Part shown: positions 9,190 to 17,664 of the stretch, piece by piece
How positions within the stretch are numbered: position 1 is the first letter of the stretch
Layout of the letters: every line of letters starts with the position of its first letter
Assembly (NCBI RefSeq): GCF_938010525.1
Contig: NZ_CALLVK010000024.1
Span: 62,001-126,000, forward strand
Length of the DNA stretch: 64,000 nt
DNA from: Abiotrophia sp938010525
GTDB taxonomy: Bacteria > Bacillota > Bacilli > Lactobacillales > Aerococcaceae
Direction: 5' to 3'
Notes under the pieces: generated by a model
The model's database searches: none
What the model was told of the DNA's origin: nothing
Seen by the model: only the letters and a program-made list of their open reading frames with translations
Made by a program: the position numbers and the translations under genes

Positions 9190-10176
9190 CTACACTTCGC
9201 CCATGTTCTCATCGGGCAACTTGCGACTATAAGCCTTGATAATATCTGCCACTACAGGGTGACGCACCACATCGAAGGAATCAAAGGTCACAAATTGGAT
9301 GCGGTCAATTCCCTTGAGCTTGCTTTGAGCATCAACCAAACCTGATTTTACCCCTTTTGGTAAGTCAATTTGCGTTCTATCTCCGTTAATAATCATCTTA
9401 GAGCCGAAACCTAAACGCGTTAAGAACATTTTCATCTGGGCTATGGTCGTATTTTGAGCCTCATCTAAGATAACAAAGGCATCATCCAAGGTGCGGCCCC
9501 GCATATAGGCCAAAGGCGCAATTTCAATGACGCCGCGTTCCATCAGACGGTTGGTTTGTTCTGCCCCATAGATCGTGTAGAGCGCATCATAAACCGGACG
9601 CAAATAGGGATCGACCTTTTCCTTAAGGTCACCAGGCAAGAAGCCTAGGCTCTCCCCTGCTTCTACCGCAGGACGAGTCAAGATAATCTTCTTCACTCGG
9701 CCTTCCTTCAAGGCTTGAACCGCTAGCACTACAGCTAAGAAGGTTTTACCAGTCCCTGCAGGCCCAATGCCGAAAACCACGTCCTGTTTGGCAATGGCGC
9801 GCGTATATTGTAACTGACCAAAGTTTTTGACCCGGATAGCCCGGCCATCTGCTGCTCGACCAATGACTTCTTCATAGAGGTTGAGGAAGTAATCCAAGGT
9901 ATTGTTCTGGGCCATTTTAATTGCAGTCACAATGTCCATGGTGTGTGGCGTAATATGGCGTTCTAGCAACTGCACTAATTGGTTAACAACCTCTAAGGTC
10001 AACTCTACAGCCGCTTGACGACCGGTAATGGTTAATTGCTCACCCCGCGTCGTGATAAGCACTTCAAAGTGTTCTTCAAGTAATTGAATATGGTGATCTT
10101 GATTGCCCAAAATGGCTAAAAGCCAATCCGGATTGGAAATAATTAATGTCTGACTATATGGGTGTTGTTCCGTCAT
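9190..10176 (-). CDS. phoH: PhoH-like ATPase
   Basis: 328 residues from the ATG at 10176, chosen because GAGAGGG lies 7 bases before it (a TTG two codons earlier is too close). Walker A GPAGTGKT at 138-145 and Walker B LDEAQN at 237-242 are intact. An N-terminal KH-like region precedes the ATPase. PhoH proteins are thought to be RNA-associated ATPases or helicases; the Firmicutes member is consistently placed upstream of pgpH and ybeY and likely serves RNA metabolism. First gene of the operon, behind a good promoter at 10249-10277. Confidence 0.93.
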   Translation of the reverse strand: MTEQHPYSQTLIISNPDWLLAILGNQDHHIQLLEEHFEVLITTRGEQLTITGRQAAVELTLEVVNQLVQLLERHITPHTMDIVTAIKMAQNNTLDYFLNLYEEVIGRAADGRAIRVKNFGQLQYTRAIAKQDVVFGIGPAGTGKTFLAVVLAVQALKEGRVKKIILTRPAVEAGESLGFLPGDLKEKVDPYLRPVYDALYTIYGAEQTNRLMERGVIEIAPLAYMRGRTLDDAFVILDEAQNTTIAQMKMFLTRLGFGSKMIINGDRTQIDLPKGVKSGLVDAQSKLKGIDRIQFVTFDSFDVVRHPVVADIIKAYSRKLPDENMGEV

Positions 10177-10248
10177 AAGCAATCCCTCTCTTTTTCACGT
10201 CTCAGACGACGTCAGGCTAGATACTAGTGGACACACTAGGTTGATTCT

Positions 10249-10277
10249 ATTATACCTTGTCTTGGACTAAAAGTCAT
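10249..10277 (-). promoter_or_regulatory. Promoter of the phoH-pgpH-ybeY-dgkA-era-recO operon
   Basis: Minus strand: perfect TATAAT (10249-10254) and ATGACT (10272-10277, 4/6) with a 17-base spacer. The leader then contains a small perfect hairpin (six-base CTAGTG/CACTAG arms, 10224-10239). Confidence 0.7.
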
Positions 10278-10297
10278 GATTTGTGCCATTTTTGGGC

Positions 10298-10330
10298 CTT
10301 AAAACAAAAAACAGGAGCACAGCTCCTGTT
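10298..10330 (-). terminator. Rho-independent terminator after yqeY
   Basis: Nine-base arms (AACAGGAGC/GCTCCTGTT, 10310-10330) with a three-base loop; on the minus strand followed by TTTTTTGTTTT. Confidence 0.9.
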
Positions 10331-10338
10331 AACATAGC

Positions 10339-10782
10339 TTATCCTAAGAGACGTTTAACTGTCTCATTAATGGCCTTGCCTTCTGCTTGGCCTTTAAGGC
10401 TACTAGCAGCTAATCCCATGACCTTGCCGAAATCTGCCTTGCTAGTAGCTCCCACTTGCGCCATAATCTCACGAATCTTGGCCTCTAAAGCCTCAGGACT
10501 GAGTTGTTCTGGCAAGTATTTTTGGACGATGACAATCTCGTCCTGGGTAGCTGACACCAAATCCTCGCGATCCGCTTTCTTAAATTCAGCCAGGGAATCA
10601 CGACGTTGCTTGAGTTCCCGTGAAATAATGGTAATTTCTTGGTCTTGGCTTAAGGGCTCAGGCTGTTCTAGCGCCTCTTTCTGAAGAGCTGCTTTCAGCA
10701 TGCGCAAAACCTTAAGGCTATCCTTGTCCTTAGCCTTCATGGCAGTTTTAATATCTTGATTAATCCGTTCTGTTAAAGTCAT
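10339..10782 (-). CDS. yqeY: GatB/YqeY domain protein
   Basis: 147 residues, the normal length for free-standing YqeY proteins. The sequence opens with LTERINQDIKTAMKAKDK and contains the conserved VLRMLKAAL and the helical C-terminal tail found in GatB. The fold is related to the tRNA-binding tail of the GatB amidotransferase subunit, but the function of the stand-alone protein is not established. Its ATG overlaps the stop of ridA by one base (TAATG), so translation is probably coupled. In many Firmicutes it lies beside rpsU, as here, although the lyase/RidA pair is interposed. Confidence 0.92.
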   Translation of the reverse strand: MTLTERINQDIKTAMKAKDKDSLKVLRMLKAALQKEALEQPEPLSQDQEITIISRELKQRRDSLAEFKKADREDLVSATQDEIVIVQKYLPEQLSPEALEAKIREIMAQVGATSKADFGKVMGLAASSLKGQAEGKAINETVKRLLG

Positions 10783-11171
10783 TAGGCTTCCTCCTTATAG
10801 GCTACCAATTCGATTTCAATGCCTGCATTAAGTGGAAGTTTCCCCACTTGAAAGGCTGATCGAGCTGGATAGTGGTCTTGGCTAAAGTATTGGCCATACA
10901 CTCCGTTGACTGTTGCAAAGTCGGCAATGTCATTGAGGAAAACAGTCGTCTTAACGACATGGTCAAATGTCATGCCCTTTTCAGCTAATAAGGCTTTGAG
11001 GTTGGCAAAGACTTGATGGGTTTGGTCCCCAATAGTGGCCGGCATATTACCAGAAACAGGGTCGATTGGCAATTGGCCTGAGGCATAGAGCCAACCCTTG
11101 ACATAGCTAGCATGTGAATAAGGTCCTACTGCTTTGGGTAACTTATCTGAAATAATACGTTGGATAGACAT
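10782..11171 (-). CDS. ridA: RidA family 2-iminobutanoate/2-iminopropanoate deaminase
   Basis: 129 residues, typical RidA size. The ligand-binding Arg is R104 in PARSAFQVG, and the C-terminal GIEIELVA carries the conserved Glu (about 121). RidA hydrolyses reactive enamine/imine intermediates such as 2-aminoacrylate, released by PLP enzymes, to 2-oxoacids and ammonia. It lies 12 bases after a MalY/PatB-type PLP C-S lyase that would generate exactly this intermediate, so the pairing makes functional sense. GGAG precedes the ATG. Confidence 0.94.
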   Translation of the reverse strand: MSIQRIISDKLPKAVGPYSHASYVKGWLYASGQLPIDPVSGNMPATIGDQTHQVFANLKALLAEKGMTFDHVVKTTVFLNDIADFATVNGVYGQYFSQDHYPARSAFQVGKLPLNAGIEIELVAYKEEA

Positions 11172-11183
11172 AAGTAAACTCCT

Positions 11184-12386
11184 TTACTCTTGATTTAATC
11201 GCTTATTCAAAGCGGAAATGATGCGTTCTGCAGCCTCAGCCACAAAATCTGGATGGGTGGCACAATTGAGACGAACGAAAGTGGCAGTTTGACGGCCAAA
11301 GGTCACCCCAAAGTTAACTGCCAGCCCCGCTTCATGAATCATGAAATCCTTAATCTGACTTACTGGCAAATAGGCCCCAAAATCTATAAAGGTGACATAG
11401 GTAGCTTGACGGTCAGGTATAACCAAATCCGGAAAGGCAGCTAATAGGGTTCGGCGTAAGTAGTCATCATTGTAATCTACTGTTGCATTAAGACCTTCTA
11501 ACCACTGGCTACCAGATTCATAGGCTGCTTGTGTGGCCAGTAAGCCCATCAGGGAGTGGCTGGCTTGCTGATAAGGTGCCACGCCTCGGTCGTATGCTTG
11601 ACGCAATTTTTCATCTGGAATAACCACATGGGAATTAAGCAGGCCCGCTAAATTAAAGGTCTTAGAGGGTGAGTTTAAGACAATGACTAGGTCACGATAG
11701 ACGCTTAGGCGGTCATCCAAGGCAGAAACAAACTGATTGCCTGCCGCTACAAAGTCTTGATGGATTTCGTCAGAAATCAGATAAACATGATGACGACGGC
11801 AAATGGCAAGGAGCTGCTCCAACTCCTCTAGACTCCATAGACGACCTGTTGGATTGTGCGGTGAGCAGTGAATGAGTAATTTGACCTCGTCCTCTATAAT
11901 TTGCTTCTCCAAGGCATCGAAGTCAATTTCATAGCGGTTATTGCGCAATTGCAACTGGTAGTCCACTAATTTACGGCCCGTGTCTTTAGCAGCGCCATGG
12001 AAGGGTGGATAAACAGGTGTCATAATCATGACCCCTTGACCCGGCTGGGTCAAGATTTGAACCAACCAATAGAAGCTGCTAACCACCCCTGGTGAGAAAC
12101 GTACCCAGTCAGACTCAATCTGTACGCCAGCTCTTTCTTGTTGCCACTTAGCATAGGCTTGATAGTATTCTGGACAAGGATAGGAGTAGCCAAAGACCCC
12201 GTGGTCTACCCGCTCATGTAAAACCTTTTGGACCGCTTCAGGTACCTTAAAGTCCATATCCGCAATCCACATTCCCAGTAGATCTGGTGCTCCGAAAAGT
12301 TCTTGACTTAAGTCCCATTTCTTACAGTTACTACCACGACGGTCTGTAAAATACCGTTGGCAGAAATCAGCTACTTGTTGATTCAT
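11184..12386 (-). CDS. MalY/PatB family PLP-dependent C-S lyase (cystathionine beta-lyase type)
   Basis: 400 residues in the fold-type I aminotransferase family. PLP Lys is K242 in NSPSKTFN; PHNPTGR at 176-182 and SDEIHQD near 206 are the cofactor-contact motifs. MalY/PatB proteins cleave cystathionine or cysteine to thiol/sulfide, pyruvate and ammonia. I use the ATG at 12386 because AAGGTGG lies 6-7 bases before it; ATG at 12392 is an alternative. The open frame extends to 12464 but that extension runs into a terminator hairpin and is not credible. Followed by ridA and yqeY, probably as one operon. Substrate within the family is inferred. Confidence 0.88.
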   Translation of the reverse strand: MNQQVADFCQRYFTDRRGSNCKKWDLSQELFGAPDLLGMWIADMDFKVPEAVQKVLHERVDHGVFGYSYPCPEYYQAYAKWQQERAGVQIESDWVRFSPGVVSSFYWLVQILTQPGQGVMIMTPVYPPFHGAAKDTGRKLVDYQLQLRNNRYEIDFDALEKQIIEDEVKLLIHCSPHNPTGRLWSLEELEQLLAICRRHHVYLISDEIHQDFVAAGNQFVSALDDRLSVYRDLVIVLNSPSKTFNLAGLLNSHVVIPDEKLRQAYDRGVAPYQQASHSLMGLLATQAAYESGSQWLEGLNATVDYNDDYLRRTLLAAFPDLVIPDRQATYVTFIDFGAYLPVSQIKDFMIHEAGLAVNFGVTFGRQTATFVRLNCATHPDFVAEAAERIISALNKRLNQE

Positions 12387-12449
12387 GGTCATCCCACCTT
12401 GTCCTAATGATGTTTTTATTATCCCCTTTTCAGGCCAAATTTGCAAGCA

Positions 12450-12487
12450 AAGTAAAACACCCAATGACCTTGGTCACTGAGTGTTTT
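12450..12487 (-). terminator. Terminator after rpsU
   Basis: Long hairpin: AAAACAC arms continue through TGACC/GGTCA (12454-12487) with two G-U pairs and a tiny loop. On minus it ends in GTGTTTTACTTTGC, so it can act on rpsU transcripts just before the lyase operon. Confidence 0.75.
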
Positions 12488-12528
12488 GAATCGCTATGTA
12501 TCGCTATTTATAAGCTAGCGTAATGTTA

Positions 12529-12702
12529 TTAAAACTTACGTTTACGAGCTGCTTCTGATTTCTTCTTACGACGTACAGATGGTTTTTCGTAAAACTCACG
12601 TTTACGTGCCTCTCTTAAAGTACCTGTTTTAGAAACGTTACGCTTAAAGCGACGAAGAGCGTCATCTAGAGATTCGTTTTCACGAACGACTGTTTTAGAC
12701 AT
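12529..12702 (-). CDS. rpsU: 30S ribosomal protein S21
   Basis: 57 residues starting MSKTVVRENESLDDALRRFK, with a C-terminal tail of Arg/Lys (RRKKKSEAARKRKF). This matches bS21 closely. S21 sits near the 3' end of 16S rRNA on the 30S platform and aids initiation. The start at 12702 follows a GGAGGGAGGG run; the longer open frame upstream (from 12750) is leader sequence containing that Shine-Dalgarno. Monocistronic, with its own promoter and terminator. Confidence 0.97.
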   Translation of the reverse strand: MSKTVVRENESLDDALRRFKRNVSKTGTLREARKREFYEKPSVRRKKKSEAARKRKF

Positions 12703-12770
12703 GGGTTTCCCTCCCTCCGAGCTTTTAGTAACCTTTCCTAGATAAAGCATCTAAATAAGATTCCTTGTCT

Positions 12771-12800
12771 ATTATAGCCTACTTCTTACCTATTTTTCAA
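12771..12800 (-). promoter_or_regulatory. Promoter of rpsU
   Basis: Minus strand: TATAAT (12771-12776) and TTGAAA (12795-12800) with an 18-base spacer. Confidence 0.7.
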
Positions 12801-12840
12801 TAGGCTTTTTTCATTTTTTAAGGTTTTACTACCATAATTT

Positions 12841-13356
12841 TCATGATTTACCTTTACATTGCGCACACTTACCAAAAACATCAAAACGATGCCATTCGAT
12901 TTCCACTTGGGATAGGTCGGTCTTAACCTGGTCCATAGGACATGCATCCAAGGGGATAGTCCGGCCACACACGGTGCAGATAAAATGGTGATGGTGGTGT
13001 CCATGGTCGCAGTTCCAACAGTTAATACGGAACATTTGCTCACCATTGTACTCCGTGGCTTCTAAGAGGCCTTCATCCACAAAATCATAAATATTGCGAT
13101 AAGTCGTATTATAGCTCATAGTCGGATAGTCTTTGGCTAATTGTTGATGAATATACTTGGCGCTCAGATAGCGTTGATTTTCCGCAAATAAATGCAGAAT
13201 CTCCTGACGCTTCTTGGTCATTTTGTAGCCAGCTGCTTTTAACTGTGCCATGCCACGCTTAACAATTTCATCCACTGACATGTCCTCAGTCTCCTGATGG
13301 TCATGCGATTGACAGTGATGATGGCCATGGCAATCATGATGGTGATGATCAACCAT
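12841..13356 (-). CDS. Fur-family metalloregulator with histidine-rich N-terminus (Zur/PerR-like)
   Basis: 171 residues. The first 20 contain ten His and two Cys, an extension before the normal Fur start. Next comes the winged-helix region (TKKRQEILHLF, SYNTTYRNIYDFV) and then a metal-rich C-terminal domain: CWNC, a run HGHHHHH, CTVC, and a last CAQC. The CTVC/CAQC pairs fit the structural zinc site of Fur proteins. Fur-family repressors bind DNA when loaded with Fe, Zn or Mn, or respond to peroxide. The His-rich tail suggests zinc or nickel handling, but the subfamily cannot be fixed from sequence alone. The ATG at 13356 follows AAGGGGG at 7 bases; a TTG two codons earlier is too close. Divergent from the PpsR-like gene, with only 60 bases between starts. 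Confidence 0.88.
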   Translation of the reverse strand: MVDHHHHDCHGHHHCQSHDHQETEDMSVDEIVKRGMAQLKAAGYKMTKKRQEILHLFAENQRYLSAKYIHQQLAKDYPTMSYNTTYRNIYDFVDEGLLEATEYNGEQMFRINCWNCDHGHHHHHFICTVCGRTIPLDACPMDQVKTDLSQVEIEWHRFDVFGKCAQCKGKS

Positions 13357-13376
13357 ATACAAGCCCCCTTCTGATA

Positions 13377-13385
13377 TGCTATGAT
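13377..13385 (+). promoter_or_regulatory. Candidate extended -10 for the PpsR-like gene
   Basis: TG-C-TATGAT about 30 bases before the ATG at 13417; no clear -35. It lies in the short divergent gap shared with the Fur-family gene, so control by that regulator is possible but not shown. Confidence 0.35.
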
Positions 13386-13416
13386 ATAAGTGATTAAGAA
13401 TTGGAGGCGACTCACC

Positions 13417-14244
13417 ATGGAAGACACACGTCCAACTTTACATTACTTTATTATTTCGGATGCGATTGGAGAAACTGCGCAAAAAGTTGCGCAATCATCC
13501 CTAGTTCAATATCCGTCTGCACATAAAGTATGTCACAAATACAACTTTATTTCAAATATAAACGATTTGGATATTGCCTTAGAAGATGCGGCGGCCCATG
13601 AAGGCTTAATCTTCATGACCATGATTGACAATGAAATGGCAGCCTATGCTGAACGCTTTTTCAACAAGCACCAGCTGACCTACTACAATCTCATTCAACC
13701 GATTGTGGACGAGATTGGCTACCGAATCAACATGAAACCAACCAAGATTATTGGGGCCCAACACGAGCTATCTGACCGCTACTTCGACAAGATTCGGGCT
13801 ATGGAATATTGTATGTCTTTTGATGACGGTAAGGACCCTAAAGGGTTCGAAGAAGCCGATATCATCCTACTGGGTGTCTCCCGTACAGGTAAGACGCCCC
13901 TCTCCATGTATCTGGCTATGTTAGGTTACAAGGCAGCTAACCTGCCACTAATTCCAGAAAATGAATTACCAGAAATTCTCTTCAAGTTAGACCCTAACAA
14001 GATTGTCGGACTGACTAACCGGGTTGAAGTTATTAACCAACACCGGGATGCTCGCATGCGGGAATATGGCATTACTAGTCCAACTAAGTACGCCTCCTTC
14101 GATCGCATTCAGGAAGAATTTGACTTTGCCCAAGAAGTTTATGAACGCATTGGTTGCCAAACCCTAGACGTCTCCCAACGTAGCATTGAAGAATCAGCTG
14201 CCATTATCCTCAAGATGCTAGACCTACACAAACATGAAAACTAA
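13417..14244 (+). CDS. Bifunctional kinase/pyrophosphorylase regulating pyruvate phosphate dikinase or PEP synthase (DUF299/PpsR)
   Basis: 275 residues. The opening LHYFIISDAIGETAQKVAQ and the P-loop GVSRTGKT at 153-160 are diagnostic of the family. Members phosphorylate a threonine of PPDK (or PEP synthase) with ADP and remove it with phosphate, switching gluconeogenic PEP formation off and on. The start ATG at 13417 has GGAGG 9 bases upstream; the GTG at 13390 has none. One of only four plus-strand genes here, ending in a strong bidirectional terminator. No dikinase gene is in the window, so the target enzyme is unknown. Confidence 0.92.
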   Translation: MEDTRPTLHYFIISDAIGETAQKVAQSSLVQYPSAHKVCHKYNFISNINDLDIALEDAAAHEGLIFMTMIDNEMAAYAERFFNKHQLTYYNLIQPIVDEIGYRINMKPTKIIGAQHELSDRYFDKIRAMEYCMSFDDGKDPKGFEEADIILLGVSRTGKTPLSMYLAMLGYKAANLPLIPENELPEILFKLDPNKIVGLTNRVEVINQHRDARMREYGITSPTKYASFDRIQEEFDFAQEVYERIGCQTLDVSQRSIEESAAIILKMLDLHKHEN

Positions 14245-14249
14245 GGCAA

Positions 14250-14286
14250 AATGCCCTGACAGAAAATTCTGTCAGGGCATTTTTTA
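14250..14286. terminator. Bidirectional terminator between the PpsR-like gene and aspS
   Basis: 14-base arms (AATGCCCTGACAGA at 14250-14263, complement at 14268-14281), four-base loop, T-run on plus and a shorter one on minus. Serves the converging genes. Confidence 0.92.
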
Positions 14287-14289
14287 TGC

Positions 14290-16056
14290 TTATTCTGCTT
14301 CTACTTGGAGATGCAACTCTTGTAATTGAGCGCTAGCTACATGACTTGGGGCTTGGATAAAGGTATCCACCCCACGACCATTCTTAGGAAAGGCAATGAC
14401 TTCCCGGATGTTTGGCTCTTTGGCTAAGAGCATGACCAAACGGTCTAGACCAAGTGCCAAACCACCATGTGGTGGGAAGCCGTAGTCTAAGGCGTCCAAG
14501 AGGAAGCCAAATTGACTTTGTGCTTCTTCTGGTGTGAAACCAAGCAAGTCAAACATTTGCTCTTGCATGGCACGGGTATGAATCCGGATGGAGCCCCCAC
14601 CAATCTCATAGCCGTTAAGTACGATGTCATAGGCCTGCGCTAGGGCTTGATCTGGATTGGCCTTTAGGACTTCTAAATCAAGGTTTTGTGGCGAAGTAAA
14701 TGGATGGTGGGCTGCAAAGTAGCGCCCTGCTTCTTCGTCATATTCGAAGAGCGGCCAGTCTGTAATCCAGACAAAGGCTAAGGCATCCTCGTCAAAGAGT
14801 TGATGAGCTTTGGCTAGGTTAACCCGTAACTCACCCAAAGCAGCAGCAACCACTTGAGGTTTATCCGCTACGAAGAAGAGAATGTCACCAGGTTCCCCTT
14901 GGGTCAAGTCTAGAATGGCTTGCGTGTCAGCTGGTTCAGCAAAGAACTTGGCAATTGGACCGTTCAAGCCTTCTTCGGTTACTTTCAACCAAGCAAGGCC
15001 TTTAGCACCATATGGTTTGACTACTTCTACTAAAGCATCTGCAGTCTTGCGAGTGTATGCGTCTGCTTGCCCCTTAAGGTTAATTGCCTTAACTTGGCCA
15101 CCCTCTTTGACCGTGTTAGCAAACACAGAAAATTGACAGTTGGCAGCAAAGTCACTTAAATCCTTCAAGGTCATGTCAAAACGAATATCTGGTTTATCAA
15201 CCCCATAATGAGCCATGGCATGGGCATAAGTCATGCTTGGGAAGGCATCAGTCATATCCAGACCTCTGGTAGCCTTGACCACTTCTTTTAGCATATGTTC
15301 CACGATTTCTTGGATGTCGGCTTGGTTTAAGAAGCTAGTTTCTAAGTCAATCTGAGTAAACTCTGGTTGACGATCGCCCCGTAAATCTTCGTCACGGAAG
15401 CAACGCACGATTTGATAGTAACGGTCAAAGCCTGCCCCCATTAACAACTGCTTGAATAATTGCGGTGATTGAGGTAAGGCGAAGAACTTACCTGCTTCAC
15501 GAGTCGCAACCAAATAGTCACGCGCCCCTTCAGGAGTAGACTTAGTCAAATAAGGTGTCTCAACATCGATAAAGCCTAAATCATCCAAATAACGGCGGAT
15601 GGCGCTAGTTACTTGATGACGGAGGCGTAAGTTAGCCTGCATACGTGGGCGGCGAAGGTCTAAGAAGCGATGCCGCATACGGAGATCATCTTGAATCTCA
15701 GCCTCATCGTCTAAGTAGATAGGTGGTGTCTTAGAAGTTGCTAGAATAGTCAGCTTCTCAGCCACCAATTCAAAATCACCAGTCGGAATTTTGGGGTTAC
15801 GTTGTTTCTCATCACGGTATTGTAGCGTCCCCGTCACTTCTAGGACATACTCGCTACGAATACGCTCAGCGTCGGCCATGGCCTCCCCTAAGTGGTCACC
15901 ATTGAGCACAACCTGACAGAAACCTTCACGGTCTCTTAAGTCAATAAAGATTAAGCCCCCGAGGTCGCGTCGTTTTTGTACCCAACCTTTTAGTGTGATG
16001 GTTTGGCCAACTTGTTCTTGGCCGACTTGACCACAGTACAAACGTTTTGTAGTCAT
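14290..16056 (-). CDS. aspS: Aspartyl-tRNA synthetase
   Basis: 588 residues, the bacterial-type AspRS length with the GAD insertion domain. The N-terminal OB-fold has GWVQKRRDLGGLIFIDLRDREG (about 25-46); class II motif 2 appears as FRDEDLRGDRQPEFTQ; motif 3 as GLALGLDRLVML near the C-terminus. It charges tRNA-Asp (or also tRNA-Asn if the cell uses the indirect route; gatCAB is not in this window). Its ATG overlaps the hisS stop by one base (TAATG), so it is coupled to hisS and shares the T-box leader. Confidence 0.97.
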   Translation of the reverse strand: MTTKRLYCGQVGQEQVGQTITLKGWVQKRRDLGGLIFIDLRDREGFCQVVLNGDHLGEAMADAERIRSEYVLEVTGTLQYRDEKQRNPKIPTGDFELVAEKLTILATSKTPPIYLDDEAEIQDDLRMRHRFLDLRRPRMQANLRLRHQVTSAIRRYLDDLGFIDVETPYLTKSTPEGARDYLVATREAGKFFALPQSPQLFKQLLMGAGFDRYYQIVRCFRDEDLRGDRQPEFTQIDLETSFLNQADIQEIVEHMLKEVVKATRGLDMTDAFPSMTYAHAMAHYGVDKPDIRFDMTLKDLSDFAANCQFSVFANTVKEGGQVKAINLKGQADAYTRKTADALVEVVKPYGAKGLAWLKVTEEGLNGPIAKFFAEPADTQAILDLTQGEPGDILFFVADKPQVVAAALGELRVNLAKAHQLFDEDALAFVWITDWPLFEYDEEAGRYFAAHHPFTSPQNLDLEVLKANPDQALAQAYDIVLNGYEIGGGSIRIHTRAMQEQMFDLLGFTPEEAQSQFGFLLDALDYGFPPHGGLALGLDRLVMLLAKEPNIREVIAFPKNGRGVDTFIQAPSHVASAQLQELHLQVEAE

Positions 16057-17384
16057 TATAATTCCCCCTTAAAATACTTATCAATGACTGAGGTATCCAC
16101 CGTTAATTGGCGGTAAGTCCCCATAAAGTCTTCTAATACTTGATCAAGTGGCAGTGTGACTTGCTTGCCACTAGCTGGATGCTTGGCTTGTACGGTCCCG
16201 GCCGCTAACTCGTCTTCCCCGATTGTCAAAATCACTTGGGCTTTGAGCTTGTCAGCTTGCTTAAATTGTGCCTTGAGGCCGCGATCCAGGTAATCCCGTT
16301 CTGCCAACAAGCCTTCTTTACGGGCTGCTTGAACTAGACGCAAGGCCATGATATTGCTTGCCTGACCTAATCCCATGACATAAACATCGAAGGGTTCAGC
16401 TTCAGGTACTTCCACTTCCTGTTGCTTGAGGAGTAGTAAGAGACGTTCTACCCCAATCCCGAAACCAAAACCAGGTGTTGCAGGACCACCAAGAGCCTCT
16501 ACCAAACCATCATAACGGCCACCACCGCAGATGGTAGATTTTGCCCCAATGGCTTGATCATCTACCATAATTTCAAAAATCGTATCTTGATAGTAATCCA
16601 AACCACGAACCACTGATGGATCAACAAGATATGGAATCTCTAGGGCCTCTAACATGGCCTTTACGGTCTCGAAGTGTTCCTTGCTTTCTGGGCTGAGGTA
16701 GTCTGGAATTTTTGGCGCATTAGCTACTAGCGCCTTATCTTCTGGTGCCTTAGAATCTAAAATCCGCATAGGATTGTCAGTCAGGCGACGTTGTGAGTCT
16801 GCACTTAACTGGTCAGCCAATGGTGTGAAATAGTCAACCAAGGCTTGACGGTAGCGTGCTCGGTCTTGGGCTGACCCTAGGGAGTTGACATAGAGGGTTA
16901 AACCTTCAATACCCAATTCCTGGAAGAAGTCCCATGCCAGAGCGATGGTTTCCGCATCTGTCGCTGGATTGGTCGAACCGAAGACTTCTACCCCAATTTG
17001 GTTAAATTGACGTTGCCGGCCGGCTTGAGGGCGTTCATAACGGAACATGGACCCCATATAGTAGACTTTGTATGGTTTAGCATGTTCGGGGCCAAAAAGT
17101 TTGTTTTCAACATATGCCCGAACCACCCCTGCTGTCCCTTCCGGACGCAGAGCGCAATGGCGGTCGCCCTTATCCTTAAAGTCATACATTTCTTTGGATA
17201 CAATCTCCGAAGTATCCCCTGATGAGCGAGCAAATAGCTCATAGGCTTCAAATAAGGGAGTCCGGATTTCTTGGAAATTATAGGTTTCAAAAACAGCGCG
17301 GGCTGAATCTTCTATATACTGCCAGATTCGACTTTCTGCTGGCAAGATATCAACCGTGCCCTTCATTCTTTTTACTTGTGCCAT
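16056..17384 (-). CDS. hisS: Histidyl-tRNA synthetase
   Basis: 442 residues, opening MAQVKRMKGTVDILP. Class II motifs are visible: LRPEGTAGVVRAYVE, YERPQAGRQRQFNQIGVE (motif 2) and the HisRS-specific GGGRYDGL and GFGIGVERLLLL (motif 3). The C-terminal anticodon-binding domain follows. The gene is preceded by a T-box leader with a probable CAC specifier, so expression rises when tRNA-His is uncharged. aspS follows in the same operon with a one-base overlap. Confidence 0.97.
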   Translation of the reverse strand: MAQVKRMKGTVDILPAESRIWQYIEDSARAVFETYNFQEIRTPLFEAYELFARSSGDTSEIVSKEMYDFKDKGDRHCALRPEGTAGVVRAYVENKLFGPEHAKPYKVYYMGSMFRYERPQAGRQRQFNQIGVEVFGSTNPATDAETIALAWDFFQELGIEGLTLYVNSLGSAQDRARYRQALVDYFTPLADQLSADSQRRLTDNPMRILDSKAPEDKALVANAPKIPDYLSPESKEHFETVKAMLEALEIPYLVDPSVVRGLDYYQDTIFEIMVDDQAIGAKSTICGGGRYDGLVEALGGPATPGFGFGIGVERLLLLLKQQEVEVPEAEPFDVYVMGLGQASNIMALRLVQAARKEGLLAERDYLDRGLKAQFKQADKLKAQVILTIGEDELAAGTVQAKHPASGKQVTLPLDQVLEDFMGTYRQLTVDTSVIDKYFKGEL

Positions 17385-17419
17385 GATTATTGCCTCCTAG
17401 TAATATTGGTGATGGTTCT

Positions 17420-17660
17420 CTATAAAAGTAAACACGTCCTATAACCCCTGAGGATTATAGGACGTGTTGAAACGTGGTACCACCTATTCTTCGCATGATT
17501 ACTACATGCCTTTGGACCTTAACGGGGTCAGCGGAATAAGTTTTCACTTATTCATCTCGGTAGTGTCTTGAAGGTTTAATTTGTGTCCTTGCAGCCTAGG
17601 GAACACTCTCTGAAGTAAAACCTCTACTTGTCTACGTCATCGATTTCTTTGCTTATTTCT
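17420..17660 (-). promoter_or_regulatory. T-box leader (histidine) upstream of hisS-aspS
   Basis: The T-box core AGGTGGTACCACG is at about 17472-17485 on minus. It is followed by a terminator hairpin with ACACGTCCTATAA arms (about 17432-17465) and a loose T-rich end. Upstream, a stem I region can be seen; CAC at 17563-17565, in the context AGACACTACC, is the likely specifier codon, matching tRNA-His. Under histidine starvation uncharged tRNA would stabilise the antiterminator. Confidence 0.9.
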
Positions 17661-17664
17661 ATGT

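Noticed and set aside
10283..10684. Plus-strand 133-residue open frame
   Set aside because: Antisense to yqeY and includes its terminator hairpin; no family resemblance.
12387..12464. N-terminal extension of the MalY-type lyase
   Set aside because: It lies in the rpsU terminator hairpin and has no homologous features; a good Shine-Dalgarno supports the start at 12386.
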